Below, piece after piece: positions 1-5,464 of a DNA stretch of 5,710 nt. A program made the position numbers and the translations under genes. The stretch comes from an uncultured Ruminococcus sp. (lineage in GTDB: Bacteria > Bacillota > Clostridia > Oscillospirales > Acutalibacteraceae). The stretch spans positions 1 through 5,710 of the forward strand of contig CAMGGF010000094.1 of NCBI GenBank assembly GCA_946055445.1, given 5' to 3'. The notes under the pieces were generated by a model, which was given only the letters and a program-made list of their open reading frames with translations, was not told where the DNA came from and made no database searches. Each line of letters starts with the position of its first letter. Position 1 is the first letter of the stretch.

Positions 1-426
1 GCCTACCCCGAAAGCGACACCTACACCGCCGTGCCGTTTGTGCAAATGGTATTGCACGGCATTGTGGAATATGCGCACGCGCCGCAAAACCTTGCCGAAA
101 ACACCGACACTGCGTTCTTAAAAGCCATGGAATACGGCGCAATGCCGAGTTACGCGTGGATATTTGAACCAACCGCCGCCGAAAGTGTCAACACGCTTTA
201 CAATTACGCCGATCAAATCACCGCCGCCGCAGAACAGTATGCAAAGGCAAACGCCCTGCTTTCGGATTTGCGCGACGCGCGAATGACCGCGCACGAAAAG
301 GTGCAGGACGGCGTGTATCGCACCGAATACAACAACAGCACGGTGATCTATTTCAATTACAACGAAGAGGCTGTAACCGTGAACGCATTTACCGTTGCAC
401 CGATGGGGTTCCTGCGCGTCAACTGA
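1..426 (+). CDS. DUF5696-like protein, C-terminal end (5' truncated by window)
   Basis: The frame is open from base 1 to a TGA at 424-426, giving 141 residues of a protein that begins before the window; the GTG at 31 is internal and not a credible start. Visible features are a VPFVQMVLHG stretch, an LxxxEYGAMPSY segment, a helical part with YADQITAAAEQYAKAN, then an AHEKVQDGVYRTEY and VIYFNYN strand-rich tail. This order matches, from memory, the C-terminus of DUF5696 proteins, large clostridial proteins with a glycosidase-like barrel often found near sugar uptake genes. The barrel and any signal peptide would lie upstream, so enzymatic activity cannot be judged here. The family call is by pattern recognition only; a carbohydrate-related role is inference. 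A terminator directly follows, so this is the last gene of its transcript. Confidence 0.65.
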   Translation, partial: AYPESDTYTAVPFVQMVLHGIVEYAHAPQNLAENTDTAFLKAMEYGAMPSYAWIFEPTAAESVNTLYNYADQITAAAEQYAKANALLSDLRDARMTAHEKVQDGVYRTEYNNSTVIYFNYNEEAVTVNAFTVAPMGFLRVN

Positions 427-453
427 CCGAAAGAAAAAGCATTTTCCGCCCAT

Positions 454-488
454 AAATCCCCCTATCTACGGATATGGGGATTTGTTGT
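454..488 (+). terminator. Intrinsic terminator after the DUF5696-like gene
   Basis: Bases 454-461 (AAATCCCC) pair perfectly with 476-483 (GGGGATTT). The stem continues past one C/T mismatch with TATC/GATA (463-466 with 471-474) around a TACG loop. The 3' arm runs into TTTGTTGTTT. It starts 28 bases after the stop codon at 426. The U tract is interrupted by G, so efficiency may be moderate. Confidence 0.7.
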
Positions 489-517
489 TTGCCAAAGACA
501 TACAGATTTCAAAAAAA

Positions 518-599
518 TGTTGTATACGCACAAAAAAAGCGGTATTTTGTCAAAAAACGCTTGCTATCTGTGCGGTTTATTGTTATGATGTATACAACA
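518..599. repeat. Exact 10-bp inverted repeat bracketing a promoter
   Basis: TGTTGTATAC at 518-527 and its exact reverse complement GTATACAACA at 590-599 are separated by 62 bp. Each arm contains the palindrome GTATAC. The right arm lies just downstream of the -10 at 584-589, where a bound repressor would block RNA polymerase; the left arm is upstream of the -35. The centres are 72 bp apart, close to seven helical turns. This suggests a two-site operator, possibly for a GntR-like regulator whose sites often carry a GTATAC core (inference). No such regulator gene is in the window. Confidence 0.5.
561..589 (+). promoter_or_regulatory. σA-type promoter of the YjdF-like gene
   Basis: TTGCTA (561-566, 4 of 6 consensus) and TATGAT (584-589, 5 of 6) are spaced by exactly 17 bp. 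A TG at 581-582 makes an extended -10. The predicted start is near 596, about 50 bases before the ATG at 647. The leader holds two small mutually exclusive hairpins just before the ribosome binding site (GCGGC 613-617 with GCCGC 627-631, and TCACTT 619-624 with AAGTGA 632-637) and a direct repeat ACAAATT at 597-603 and 605-611. Confidence 0.65.
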
Positions 600-646
600 A
601 ATTGACAAATTCGCGGCGTCACTTTTGCCGCAAGTGAGAGGATAAA

Positions 647-1411
647 ATGAAAGACTATGTAAAACGCCTTTTGGCAAGTTCTAAAAAATGGGAAGTTGTG
701 TTTTGGTGGGTTTTGCGCGCAATTATGATTGGTGCGCTCATTGACTCCATCTTTTTCCGCAAGGATATTCAGCAATCTCTGCAAACCGGCGCAAACCTGA
801 TTTTGATGTTTTTGTGGGAGATTTTCCAAATGTTCCCTGCAAAGACTTGGTTGCGGCAGGTGCCGTCCTATATACAGGACTTTTTGGCACCCGGGTTGTT
901 TTTCGCCTCATTTGGCGGCGCGTACCTGAATTTCTATTACAGCATTCCCGCATATGATTTGGTATTCCACGCAGTCGGCGGTCTTGCCGGCGCTTTCGCG
1001 GGGTATGAAGTGATTGTTGCGATGCAAAAACGCGACAAAGTGCAATGCAGTGCCGCGATTGCGGTGCTCGGCGCATTCGGATTTTCGTTTTTTGCGGGCA
1101 CGGGTTGGGAACTGTTCGAATTCACCTTTGACCAAATCGCAGGCGGCGACTCGCAACATTGGTCTTTGGCGTTGGCGCAAGAGGCGTCCGAACTGTACGG
1201 CGTGCCGCTTCCGAATGTCATTCCGGCACTTGACGATATGCGTTGGGCACTCATCGACACCATGGAGGACATTATCTGCAACACCGTCGGCGCGGTGCTT
1301 GCGTGGATTATTCTGAAAATCAAGCCGTATCACCACAAGGGTAAAAACAATGTGAATTTGCTGTTCGCGCCGAAAACCGAGCAGGAACTGAAAGAAACCG
1401 TTACAAAATAA
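647..1411 (+). CDS. Multi-pass membrane protein, YjdF/DUF2238-like
   Basis: A complete 254-residue protein starting at ATG behind GAGAGGA (636-642). It has a basic N-terminus and about six hydrophobic segments near residues 17-37, 45-64, 78-98, 103-126, 134-158 and 205-225, so it is probably an inner-membrane protein with no cleaved signal peptide. Polar residues sit within or beside the helices: YDLVFH (103-108), GTGWELFEF (151-159) and DTMEDIICNTVGA (204-216). This spacing of D/H, WELxE and DTxxD...GA recalls the YjdF/DUF2238 membrane family, whose biochemical role is unknown to me. The acidic and His residues could form a site for a metal or other ligand, but that is speculation. It stands alone between a promoter and a terminator, so it is monocistronic. 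The membrane prediction is firm, the family name less so. Confidence 0.8.
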   Translation: MKDYVKRLLASSKKWEVVFWWVLRAIMIGALIDSIFFRKDIQQSLQTGANLILMFLWEIFQMFPAKTWLRQVPSYIQDFLAPGLFFASFGGAYLNFYYSIPAYDLVFHAVGGLAGAFAGYEVIVAMQKRDKVQCSAAIAVLGAFGFSFFAGTGWELFEFTFDQIAGGDSQHWSLALAQEASELYGVPLPNVIPALDDMRWALIDTMEDIICNTVGAVLAWIILKIKPYHHKGKNNVNLLFAPKTEQELKETVTK

Positions 1412-1426
1412 ACAAAGCGATAGTAT

Positions 1427-1457
1427 AAAAAGCATCAGGGAATGCCTGATGCTTTTT
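1427..1457. terminator. Bidirectional terminator shared by convergent genes
   Basis: AAAAAGCATCAGG (1427-1439) pairs perfectly over 13 bp with CCTGATGCTTTTT (1445-1457) around a GAATG loop. Read on the plus strand it has a T run after the GC-containing core and lies 15 bases after the YjdF-like stop codon. Read on the minus strand it also ends in TTTTT, 23 bases after the sigF stop. The symmetry and the position between convergent genes indicate that it serves both transcripts. Confidence 0.9.
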
Positions 1458-1480
1458 GTTTTGCAAGAAGCGTTGCGGAA

Positions 1481-2134
1481 CTACCCTGTCAACCGTTTGC
1501 GCATTTCGAGCAGTATGGCGCGCTCGCGCCGTGATACCTGCACTTGCGAAAGTCCAAGCGCTTCGGCGGTTTTGACTTGTGTAAGCCCTTTATAATACCG
1601 CAGTTCAATCAACCGTCTGTCCGTTTCGGGCAGGGCGCCGAGCACCGCGTCCAGCGCCAAGCGGGTTTGGATTTCCTCCTCGCCCGACGGTACGGGAATG
1701 TCCGTCTGTCGCTCGCCGTCCTCGTCAAATTCGGTTAGGGATATCGGGGGTTTTGCAATATTCAGAAGTTCTGCCGCCTCAAATTCGGAAACACCGAGTT
1801 GTTCGGCGATTTCGCAAACGGTCGGGGCACGGTCTAATGCAGTTGCAAGGGTTTCCTGCACTTTTTGCGCGGCACGGGCACGCTCTTTTAAGGTGCGGCT
1901 GACTTTCACGGCACCGCCGTCGCGAAACAAGCGGCGAATTTCACCCAAAATCGCAGGCACGGCATAAGTGGAAAACGCAAACCCAAGTGCTTCGTCAAAA
2001 CCGTCTGCGGCTTTGCAAAGCCCGATACAGCCCGCCGAAAACAAATCGTCATATTCCATTCCGCGATTGCGGAAACGGTTGGCACAGGCGTGCACTAGCC
2101 CCAAGTTTTCCGCAATACGCTCGTCACGCGTCAA
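1481..2134 (-). CDS. sigF: Sporulation sigma factor σF, short N-terminus
   Basis: A 217-residue sigma-70 family protein, the forespore-specific σF that directs early forespore genes after asymmetric division. Region 2 spans about 10-77 (YDDLFSAGCIGL, FSTYAVPAILGEIRRLFRD), region 3 about 78-150 (VKVSRTLKE), and region 4 about 158-213, with a helix-turn-helix at 184-208 (LTQVKTAEALGLSQVQVSR). The sequence VKVSRTLKE, third of the SpoIIA set, favours σF over σG. Compared with Bacillus subtilis σF (255 residues) it lacks roughly the first 30 residues. The start is TTG at 2134-2132, chosen because AAAGGAG lies six bases upstream and no ATG fits. It overlaps spoIIAB by 11 bases, consistent with coupled translation. 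No spoVA genes follow; a terminator does. Confidence 0.95.
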   Translation of the reverse strand: MTRDERIAENLGLVHACANRFRNRGMEYDDLFSAGCIGLCKAADGFDEALGFAFSTYAVPAILGEIRRLFRDGGAVKVSRTLKERARAAQKVQETLATALDRAPTVCEIAEQLGVSEFEAAELLNIAKPPISLTEFDEDGERQTDIPVPSGEEEIQTRLALDAVLGALPETDRRLIELRYYKGLTQVKTAEALGLSQVQVSRRERAILLEMRKRLTG

Positions 2135-2570
2135 CGCCTGCTCCTTTGCCCCGTATCCGTTTGCGCAGTGTGACCGTTGTGCCCTTGCCGACCGCTGACC
2201 GCACGAAAATACGGTCGCAAAAACTTTCCATCACCGAAAAACCCAAGCCTGCGCGGTCGCCGCCGAGTGTTGTGAACAGCGGTTCGCGCGCTTTTTTGAT
2301 GTCCGCGATACCACAGCCGCGGTCGCGCACGGTAATCTGCACCTCGCCGTTTTCAAAAATTTTTACGGTTATGTAGATTTTGCCGACCGCATTTTTATAG
2401 GCGTGCACAATGCAGTTGGTCACCGCCTCGCTGACGGCAGTTTTGATGTCGTTCAACTCCTCAACCGTCGGGTCAAGGCTTGCCGCAAACGCGGACACCG
2501 CCACACGCGCATACGCCTCGTTGACGGAACGGCTTTCCATTTGCAGTTTCATTTCATTTTGCACTTGCAT
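2124..2570 (-). CDS. spoIIAB: Anti-sigma F factor / serine kinase SpoIIAB
   Basis: A 148-residue GHKL-fold protein that binds σF and uses ATP to phosphorylate SpoIIAA. The ATP site is intact: N box EAVTN with E48 and N52 (equivalent to E46 and N50 of B. subtilis, 146 residues), DRGCGI as the G1 box, the PLFTT lid, GLGFSVM as the G2 region, and a GTTV strand. R22 in YARVAV matches B. subtilis R20, which contacts σF and SpoIIAA. I chose the ATG at 2570 (MQVQNEMK) because GAGGGGAG precedes it at workable spacing and the N-terminus aligns with known SpoIIAB. The frame stays open 13 codons further upstream, but that part is unlike the family. It overlaps spoIIAA by 17 bases and sigF by 11. Confidence 0.96.
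   Translation of the reverse strand: MQVQNEMKLQMESRSVNEAYARVAVSAFAASLDPTVEELNDIKTAVSEAVTNCIVHAYKNAVGKIYITVKIFENGEVQITVRDRGCGIADIKKAREPLFTTLGGDRAGLGFSVMESFCDRIFVRSAVGKGTTVTLRKRIRGKGAGVDA
2141..2147 (-). promoter_or_regulatory. Ribosome binding site deciding the sigF TTG start
   Basis: On the minus strand AAAGGAG is followed by CAGGCG and then TTG at 2134-2132. The site lies inside the spoIIAB reading frame, where it encodes part of the C-terminal Gly-Lys-Gly-Ala. The strong site and good six-base spacing support the rare start codon. Confidence 0.75.
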
Positions 2571-2898
2571 TGTCTTCTCTCCCCTCTTTGCCTTTTTTGA
2601 GAACGGCAATTTTTTCCAAACCCGCCAAACGCATCACTTTATAGGCGTGCGGCGACAGATTGCGCAGTTCCAGCGTACAGCCGAAGGTTTGCAGCAGTTT
2701 ATATCGCCCCATGACAAGTCCGATGCCCGAACTGTCCATAAACCCAACGCCGCCAAAGTCCAAAACCGCGTGTTCAGGACAAAATGCGGCGGCAAATTCG
2801 TCGATTTTATCGCGCACGCCGCCTGCATTATGATGGTCGAGTTCGCCCTCCAAATACACAAACATTGTTTTGCCGTCTGTTTCGATTGCAGTATGCAT
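2554..2898 (-). CDS. spoIIAA: Anti-anti-sigma factor SpoIIAA
   Basis: A 114-residue STAS-domain protein (117 in B. subtilis) that, when unphosphorylated, strips SpoIIAB from σF. GELDHHNA at 18-25 is the family signature, and FMDSSGIGLVMGRY at 53-66 holds the phosphorylation site; S57 aligns with the B. subtilis S58 phosphorylated by SpoIIAB and dephosphorylated by SpoIIE. The ATG at 2898-2896 is chosen because AAAGGAGA lies at 2906-2913 and the protein aligns from MHTAIETDG; the 45 open codons further upstream would contain the promoter and do not resemble the family. It is the first gene of the spoIIA operon, on a predicted leader of about 25 bases. Confidence 0.96.
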   Translation of the reverse strand: MHTAIETDGKTMFVYLEGELDHHNAGGVRDKIDEFAAAFCPEHAVLDFGGVGFMDSSGIGLVMGRYKLLQTFGCTLELRNLSPHAYKVMRLAGLEKIAVLKKGKEGREDNASAK

Positions 2899-2928
2899 AC
2901 CAGCGTCTCCTTTCCGTTTTCGGCCTCT

Positions 2929-2961
2929 ATTGTATCGGACAAGCCGTAAAAAATTTGTCAA
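2929..2961 (-). promoter_or_regulatory. Candidate spoIIA operon promoter with 21-bp spacer
   Basis: On the minus strand a perfect TTGACA (2961-2956) and TACAAT (2934-2929, 5 of 6) are separated by 21 bp. The start would be near 2922, leaving about 24 leader bases including the spoIIAA ribosome binding site. No acceptable -35 lies 16-18 bp from this -10, and I see no good σH promoter (RNAGGAWWW...GAAT) on this strand. Long spacing between good σA hexamers is known for the Spo0A-activated B. subtilis spoIIG (22 bp) and spoIIE (21 bp) promoters. In B. subtilis spoIIA itself uses σH. Confidence 0.45.
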
Positions 2962-2993
2962 AACTACGGAACGCCCGCAAGGAATTTTCGATA
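2956..2993. promoter_or_regulatory. Two candidate Spo0A (0A) boxes
   Basis: TGTCAAA at 2956-2962 (plus strand) and TATCGAA read on the minus strand from 2993 to 2987 each differ by one base from the 0A box TGTCGAA. The first overlaps the spoIIA -35 hexamer, as 0A boxes do at spoIIG. The second is centred 31 bp further upstream, about three helical turns. Single-mismatch 7-mers are common by chance; the case rests on their placement. Confidence 0.35.
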
Positions 2994-2999
2994 TACTGT
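2987..2999 (+). promoter_or_regulatory. Candidate -10 region of the feoAB promoter
   Basis: TATACT at 2992-2997 is a good σA -10 about 28 bases before the feoA ATG at 3025. No recognisable -35 lies 16-18 bp upstream (GAACGC at 17 bp), so the promoter may be weak or need an activator. The surrounding TTCGATATACTGT closely matches the -10 region of the HAD gene promoter at 5420-5432. I see no convincing Fur or DtxR-type operator. Confidence 0.4.
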
Positions 3000-3024
3000 C
3001 ATAGAACAACTTCGGGGGCCGCGT

Positions 3025-3273
3025 ATGAAACAAAACTGCAAAAGAATGTCCGCCCTAAAAGTCGGTGAAACCGGCACGGTACAGTGCATTTCCGAAAAAG
3101 CCGCACTGCGGCGGCGGTTGCGGGAATTGGGGCTTTGCGACGGTGCAAAGGTTACCTGCACCTTACAGGGCGCACACCGTGATATTGCCGTATACAAAAT
3201 CTGCGGCGCGCAAATCGCCGTGCGCGATTGCGACGCACAGCATGTATGGGTGTTTGTGGAGGTGACGCCATGA
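3025..3273 (+). CDS. feoA: Ferrous iron transport accessory protein FeoA
   Basis: An 82-residue cytoplasmic protein with the small SH3-like FeoA domain: LKVGETGTVQCI near 11-22, RRRLRELGLCDGAKVTC at 29-45, then IAVYKICGAQIAVR with the hydrophobic-Gly pattern of the last strands. FeoA is a partner of FeoB and is thought to modulate its GTPase or assembly. The ATG at 3025 follows a weak GGGGG (3014-3018); the ATG at 3046 is an alternative start that keeps the whole domain. The stop overlaps the feoB start as ATGA, so the two are co-translated. No FeoC is present. The family call is firm from the motif pattern and the feoB neighbour. Confidence 0.93.
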   Translation: MKQNCKRMSALKVGETGTVQCISEKAALRRRLRELGLCDGAKVTCTLQGAHRDIAVYKICGAQIAVRDCDAQHVWVFVEVTP

Positions 3274-5375
3274 AAACCGTCGCACCTGCCGAAAACAGCA
3301 AAACCATTGCCCTTGCAGGCAATCCGAATGTCGGGAAAAGCACGGTGTTCAACGCCCTGACGGGACTGCGCCAACACACAGGCAACTGGGCGGGTAAAAC
3401 CGTCGGCAACGCATTCGGAAATTATCGATATAAAGACCAGACATACACTTTGGTGGATTTGCCGGGTACATATTCCCTGTTTGCGCATTCCAAAGAGGAA
3501 GCGTATGCCGGAGAATTCATATCTGCCTGTCAAAGTGATGCCGTCGCGGTGGTTTGCGACGCCACCTGTTTACAGCGAAGTTTGCATTTGGTACTGCAAA
3601 TCGCCGAGCGAACGCCCAATGTGCTTGTTTGCGTCAACTTAATGGACGAAGCAAAGCGGCGCGGCATCCAAATTGATTTGGAGGAACTGTCTGTGCGGCT
3701 TTCTCTGCCGGTGGTGGGGTTAAGCGCACGCGCGGGGGAAGGACTTTCCGCGTTTCGTGACAATATAGAAAACCTTTGCCGCCGTCCGCTCGAAATGCCG
3801 TTTACGGTAGAATACCCCGCCCCCGTTGAGGCGGCGCTGTTGCGATTGGAAGGCATATATGCCGGATTTTGTGTCGCACTGCCGATTTCGGCGCGGGCGC
3901 TCGCATTGCAAATTTTGCAGGACGAACAGAGCGCGGTTGAACTTTGCCGCAAATACTTCGGGTTCAATCTGTTTGAAAATCCGAAAACCGAAATCGCAGT
4001 CAAAACGGTATTTTCGGAATTACAGGCAAAGGGATTTGACAAAAACCGCTTAACCGACACCTTTTCCGGTTCTATTGACAGCGTTGCGAAAGAAATCGCC
4101 GACAGCGTCGTAACGGAAAGTTCCAAAAAAAGAATGCGCGTACAAGATGCGCTCGACAAACTGTTTTTGGACCGCAAAACAGGTATTCCGATTATGTTGC
4201 TTTTGTTGCTGTTGGTGTTTTGGATTACAATTGTCGGCGCAAACTATCCGTCCGAGGTGCTTTCCGCCCTATTGTTTCGCATACAGGATTATCTGCTGGT
4301 GTTTTGCGACAAAATCGGCGTTTCACCATGGTTGCGGGATATGTTGGTGCTCGGTATGTACCGCGTACTTGCATGGGTGGTGGCGGTAATGTTGCCGCCG
4401 ATGGCGATTTTCTTCCCGCTGTTTACCCTGCTCGAAGATTTCGGGTATTTGCCGCGCGTCGCCTTTCATTTGGACCACCGATTTCGCAAAGCCAACACCT
4501 GCGGAAAACAGGCGCTGACGATGTGTATGGGCTTTGGCTGTAACGCGGTGGGCGTGACGGGTTGCCGCATTATCGACTCGCCGCGCGAACGGCTGGTGGC
4601 AATGCTCACCAACAGCCTTGTGCCCTGCAACGGACGGTTTCCGACGCTGATTTCCATTATCACGATGTTTTTCTTGGGCGCGGCAAGCGGATTTTCGGCC
4701 TCACTGCTTTCCAGCCTTTTGCTGACCGCGACCATTCTGTTTTCGGTATTTTGCACCTTTGCGACTTCCAAAGTGCTCACGGAAACCGTTTTGCGCGGCG
4801 TACCGTCTGCATTTACACTGGAACTGCCGCCCTACCGCCGCCCGCAAATACTGAAAGTGATTGTGCGCTCGGTACTCGACCGCACACTGTTCGTTTTGGG
4901 GCGTGCGGTATCCGTTGCCGCGCCTGCGGGACTTATCATTTGGTTGTTTGCCAATTTGCATATCGGCGACAGTACGCTCTTGCAAATCTGCGCGGATTTT
5001 TTAGACCCGTTTGCACGCCTGTTGGGGTTTGACGGCGTGGTGCTGTTGGCGTTTATTTTGGGCTTTCCCGCCAACGAAATCGTGTTCCCGATTATCATTA
5101 TGGCGTATATGTCCTCGGGCAGTATTTTGGAATTTGACACACTTTCGGAACTGCGCACCTTGCTCGTTGCCAACGGTTGGACGACTGCTACCGCTGTGTC
5201 TGTGATGCTGTTTTCGTTACTCCACTGGCCGTGCGCCACCACGCTTTTGACCATAAAAAAAGAAACGAAGTCCGTAAAATGGACACTCGTTTCTCTGCTT
5301 TTGCCGACGGCTTTGGGTATTTGCACCTGTATGCTGTTTAACGGGCTTGTCACCTTAGTCGGTTTGATTGTATAA
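3270..5375 (+). CDS. feoB: Ferrous iron transporter FeoB
   Basis: A 701-residue membrane GTPase that imports Fe2+. The N-terminal G domain has G1 GNPNVGKS (17-24), G2 with T44 in NWAGKTV, G3 DLPG (63-66), G4 NLMD (123-126) and G5 SAR (152-154), then a helical linker domain to about residue 300. The membrane part has about 8-10 hydrophobic segments between 304 and 701. The first gate contains MGFGCNAVGVTGCRIIDSPRERL (420-442, key C424 and C432, then VPCNGRFPTL), and the second contains GFPANEIVFPIIIMAYMSSG. These gates resemble the clostridial type rather than the E. coli MSCGAR and GAMAKEVVV versions. ATG at 3270 is chosen over an upstream in-frame GTG at 3228 because GGAGGTGA lies at 3258-3265 and the protein starts just before the G domain. 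The protein is full length, without an extra C-terminal domain. Confidence 0.97.
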   Translation: MKTVAPAENSKTIALAGNPNVGKSTVFNALTGLRQHTGNWAGKTVGNAFGNYRYKDQTYTLVDLPGTYSLFAHSKEEAYAGEFISACQSDAVAVVCDATCLQRSLHLVLQIAERTPNVLVCVNLMDEAKRRGIQIDLEELSVRLSLPVVGLSARAGEGLSAFRDNIENLCRRPLEMPFTVEYPAPVEAALLRLEGIYAGFCVALPISARALALQILQDEQSAVELCRKYFGFNLFENPKTEIAVKTVFSELQAKGFDKNRLTDTFSGSIDSVAKEIADSVVTESSKKRMRVQDALDKLFLDRKTGIPIMLLLLLLVFWITIVGANYPSEVLSALLFRIQDYLLVFCDKIGVSPWLRDMLVLGMYRVLAWVVAVMLPPMAIFFPLFTLLEDFGYLPRVAFHLDHRFRKANTCGKQALTMCMGFGCNAVGVTGCRIIDSPRERLVAMLTNSLVPCNGRFPTLISIITMFFLGAASGFSASLLSSLLLTATILFSVFCTFATSKVLTETVLRGVPSAFTLELPPYRRPQILKVIVRSVLDRTLFVLGRAVSVAAPAGLIIWLFANLHIGDSTLLQICADFLDPFARLLGFDGVVLLAFILGFPANEIVFPIIIMAYMSSGSILEFDTLSELRTLLVANGWTTATAVSVMLFSLLHWPCATTLLTIKKETKSVKWTLVSLLLPTALGICTCMLFNGLVTLVGLIV

Positions 5376-5401
5376 AGTCATTTTGCTCTGTGCAGTCGCA
5401 C

Positions 5402-5430
5402 TTGCATTTTTAGGCAAAATTCGGTATACT
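5402..5430 (+). promoter_or_regulatory. σA-type promoter of the HAD-like gene
   Basis: TTGCAT (5402-5407) and TATACT (5425-5430) are spaced by exactly 17 bp, with a start expected near 5437 and a leader of about 26 bases. No strong terminator is visible after feoB (stop at 5375), so read-through from feoAB could also reach this gene. Confidence 0.6.
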
Positions 5431-5464
5431 GTTCCCGAAAATCTTTCAAAACGGGGTACAGTAT
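5426..5464. repeat. Inverted repeat spanning -10 to start codon of the HAD-like gene
   Basis: ATACTGTTCCC (5426-5436) and GGGTACAGTAT (5454-5464) are inverted copies with one mismatch in 11 positions, 17 bp apart. The left arm includes the -10 and the right arm includes the first two bases of the ATG. Since the left arm is largely upstream of the predicted transcript start, it is better read as a DNA operator than as an RNA hairpin, unless transcripts from feoAB read through. Confidence 0.4.

Noticed and set aside
395..637. Open frame of 80 codons on the plus strand covering the terminator and promoter region before the YjdF-like gene
   Set aside because: It begins inside the DUF5696-like gene, runs through a terminator hairpin and a promoter, has no good ribosome binding site and its product shows no recognisable domain.
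2410..2949. Long plus-strand open frame of 179 codons opposite spoIIAB and spoIIAA
   Set aside because: It lies opposite two unmistakable sporulation genes, shows no family resemblance and has no promoter; such antisense frames are common at this base composition.
2978..3009. σH-like promoter on the plus strand (CAAGGAATT ... ATAGAACAA) before feoA
   Set aside because: Both halves resemble the σH consensus, but the spacer is 14 bp instead of 11-12, the -10 lacks the T of GAAT and it faces feoA, not spoIIAA.
3228..3269. Upstream GTG start extending feoB by 14 residues
   Set aside because: It lies inside feoA with no ribosome binding site, and the ATG at 3270 has GGAGGTGA at good spacing and fits the FeoB N-terminus.
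5384..5411. Weak hairpin GTGC-AGTC-GCAC followed by GCATTTTT after feoB, a possible terminator
   Set aside because: The uninterrupted stem is only 4 bp and the T run overlaps the next promoter's -35; too weak to annotate.
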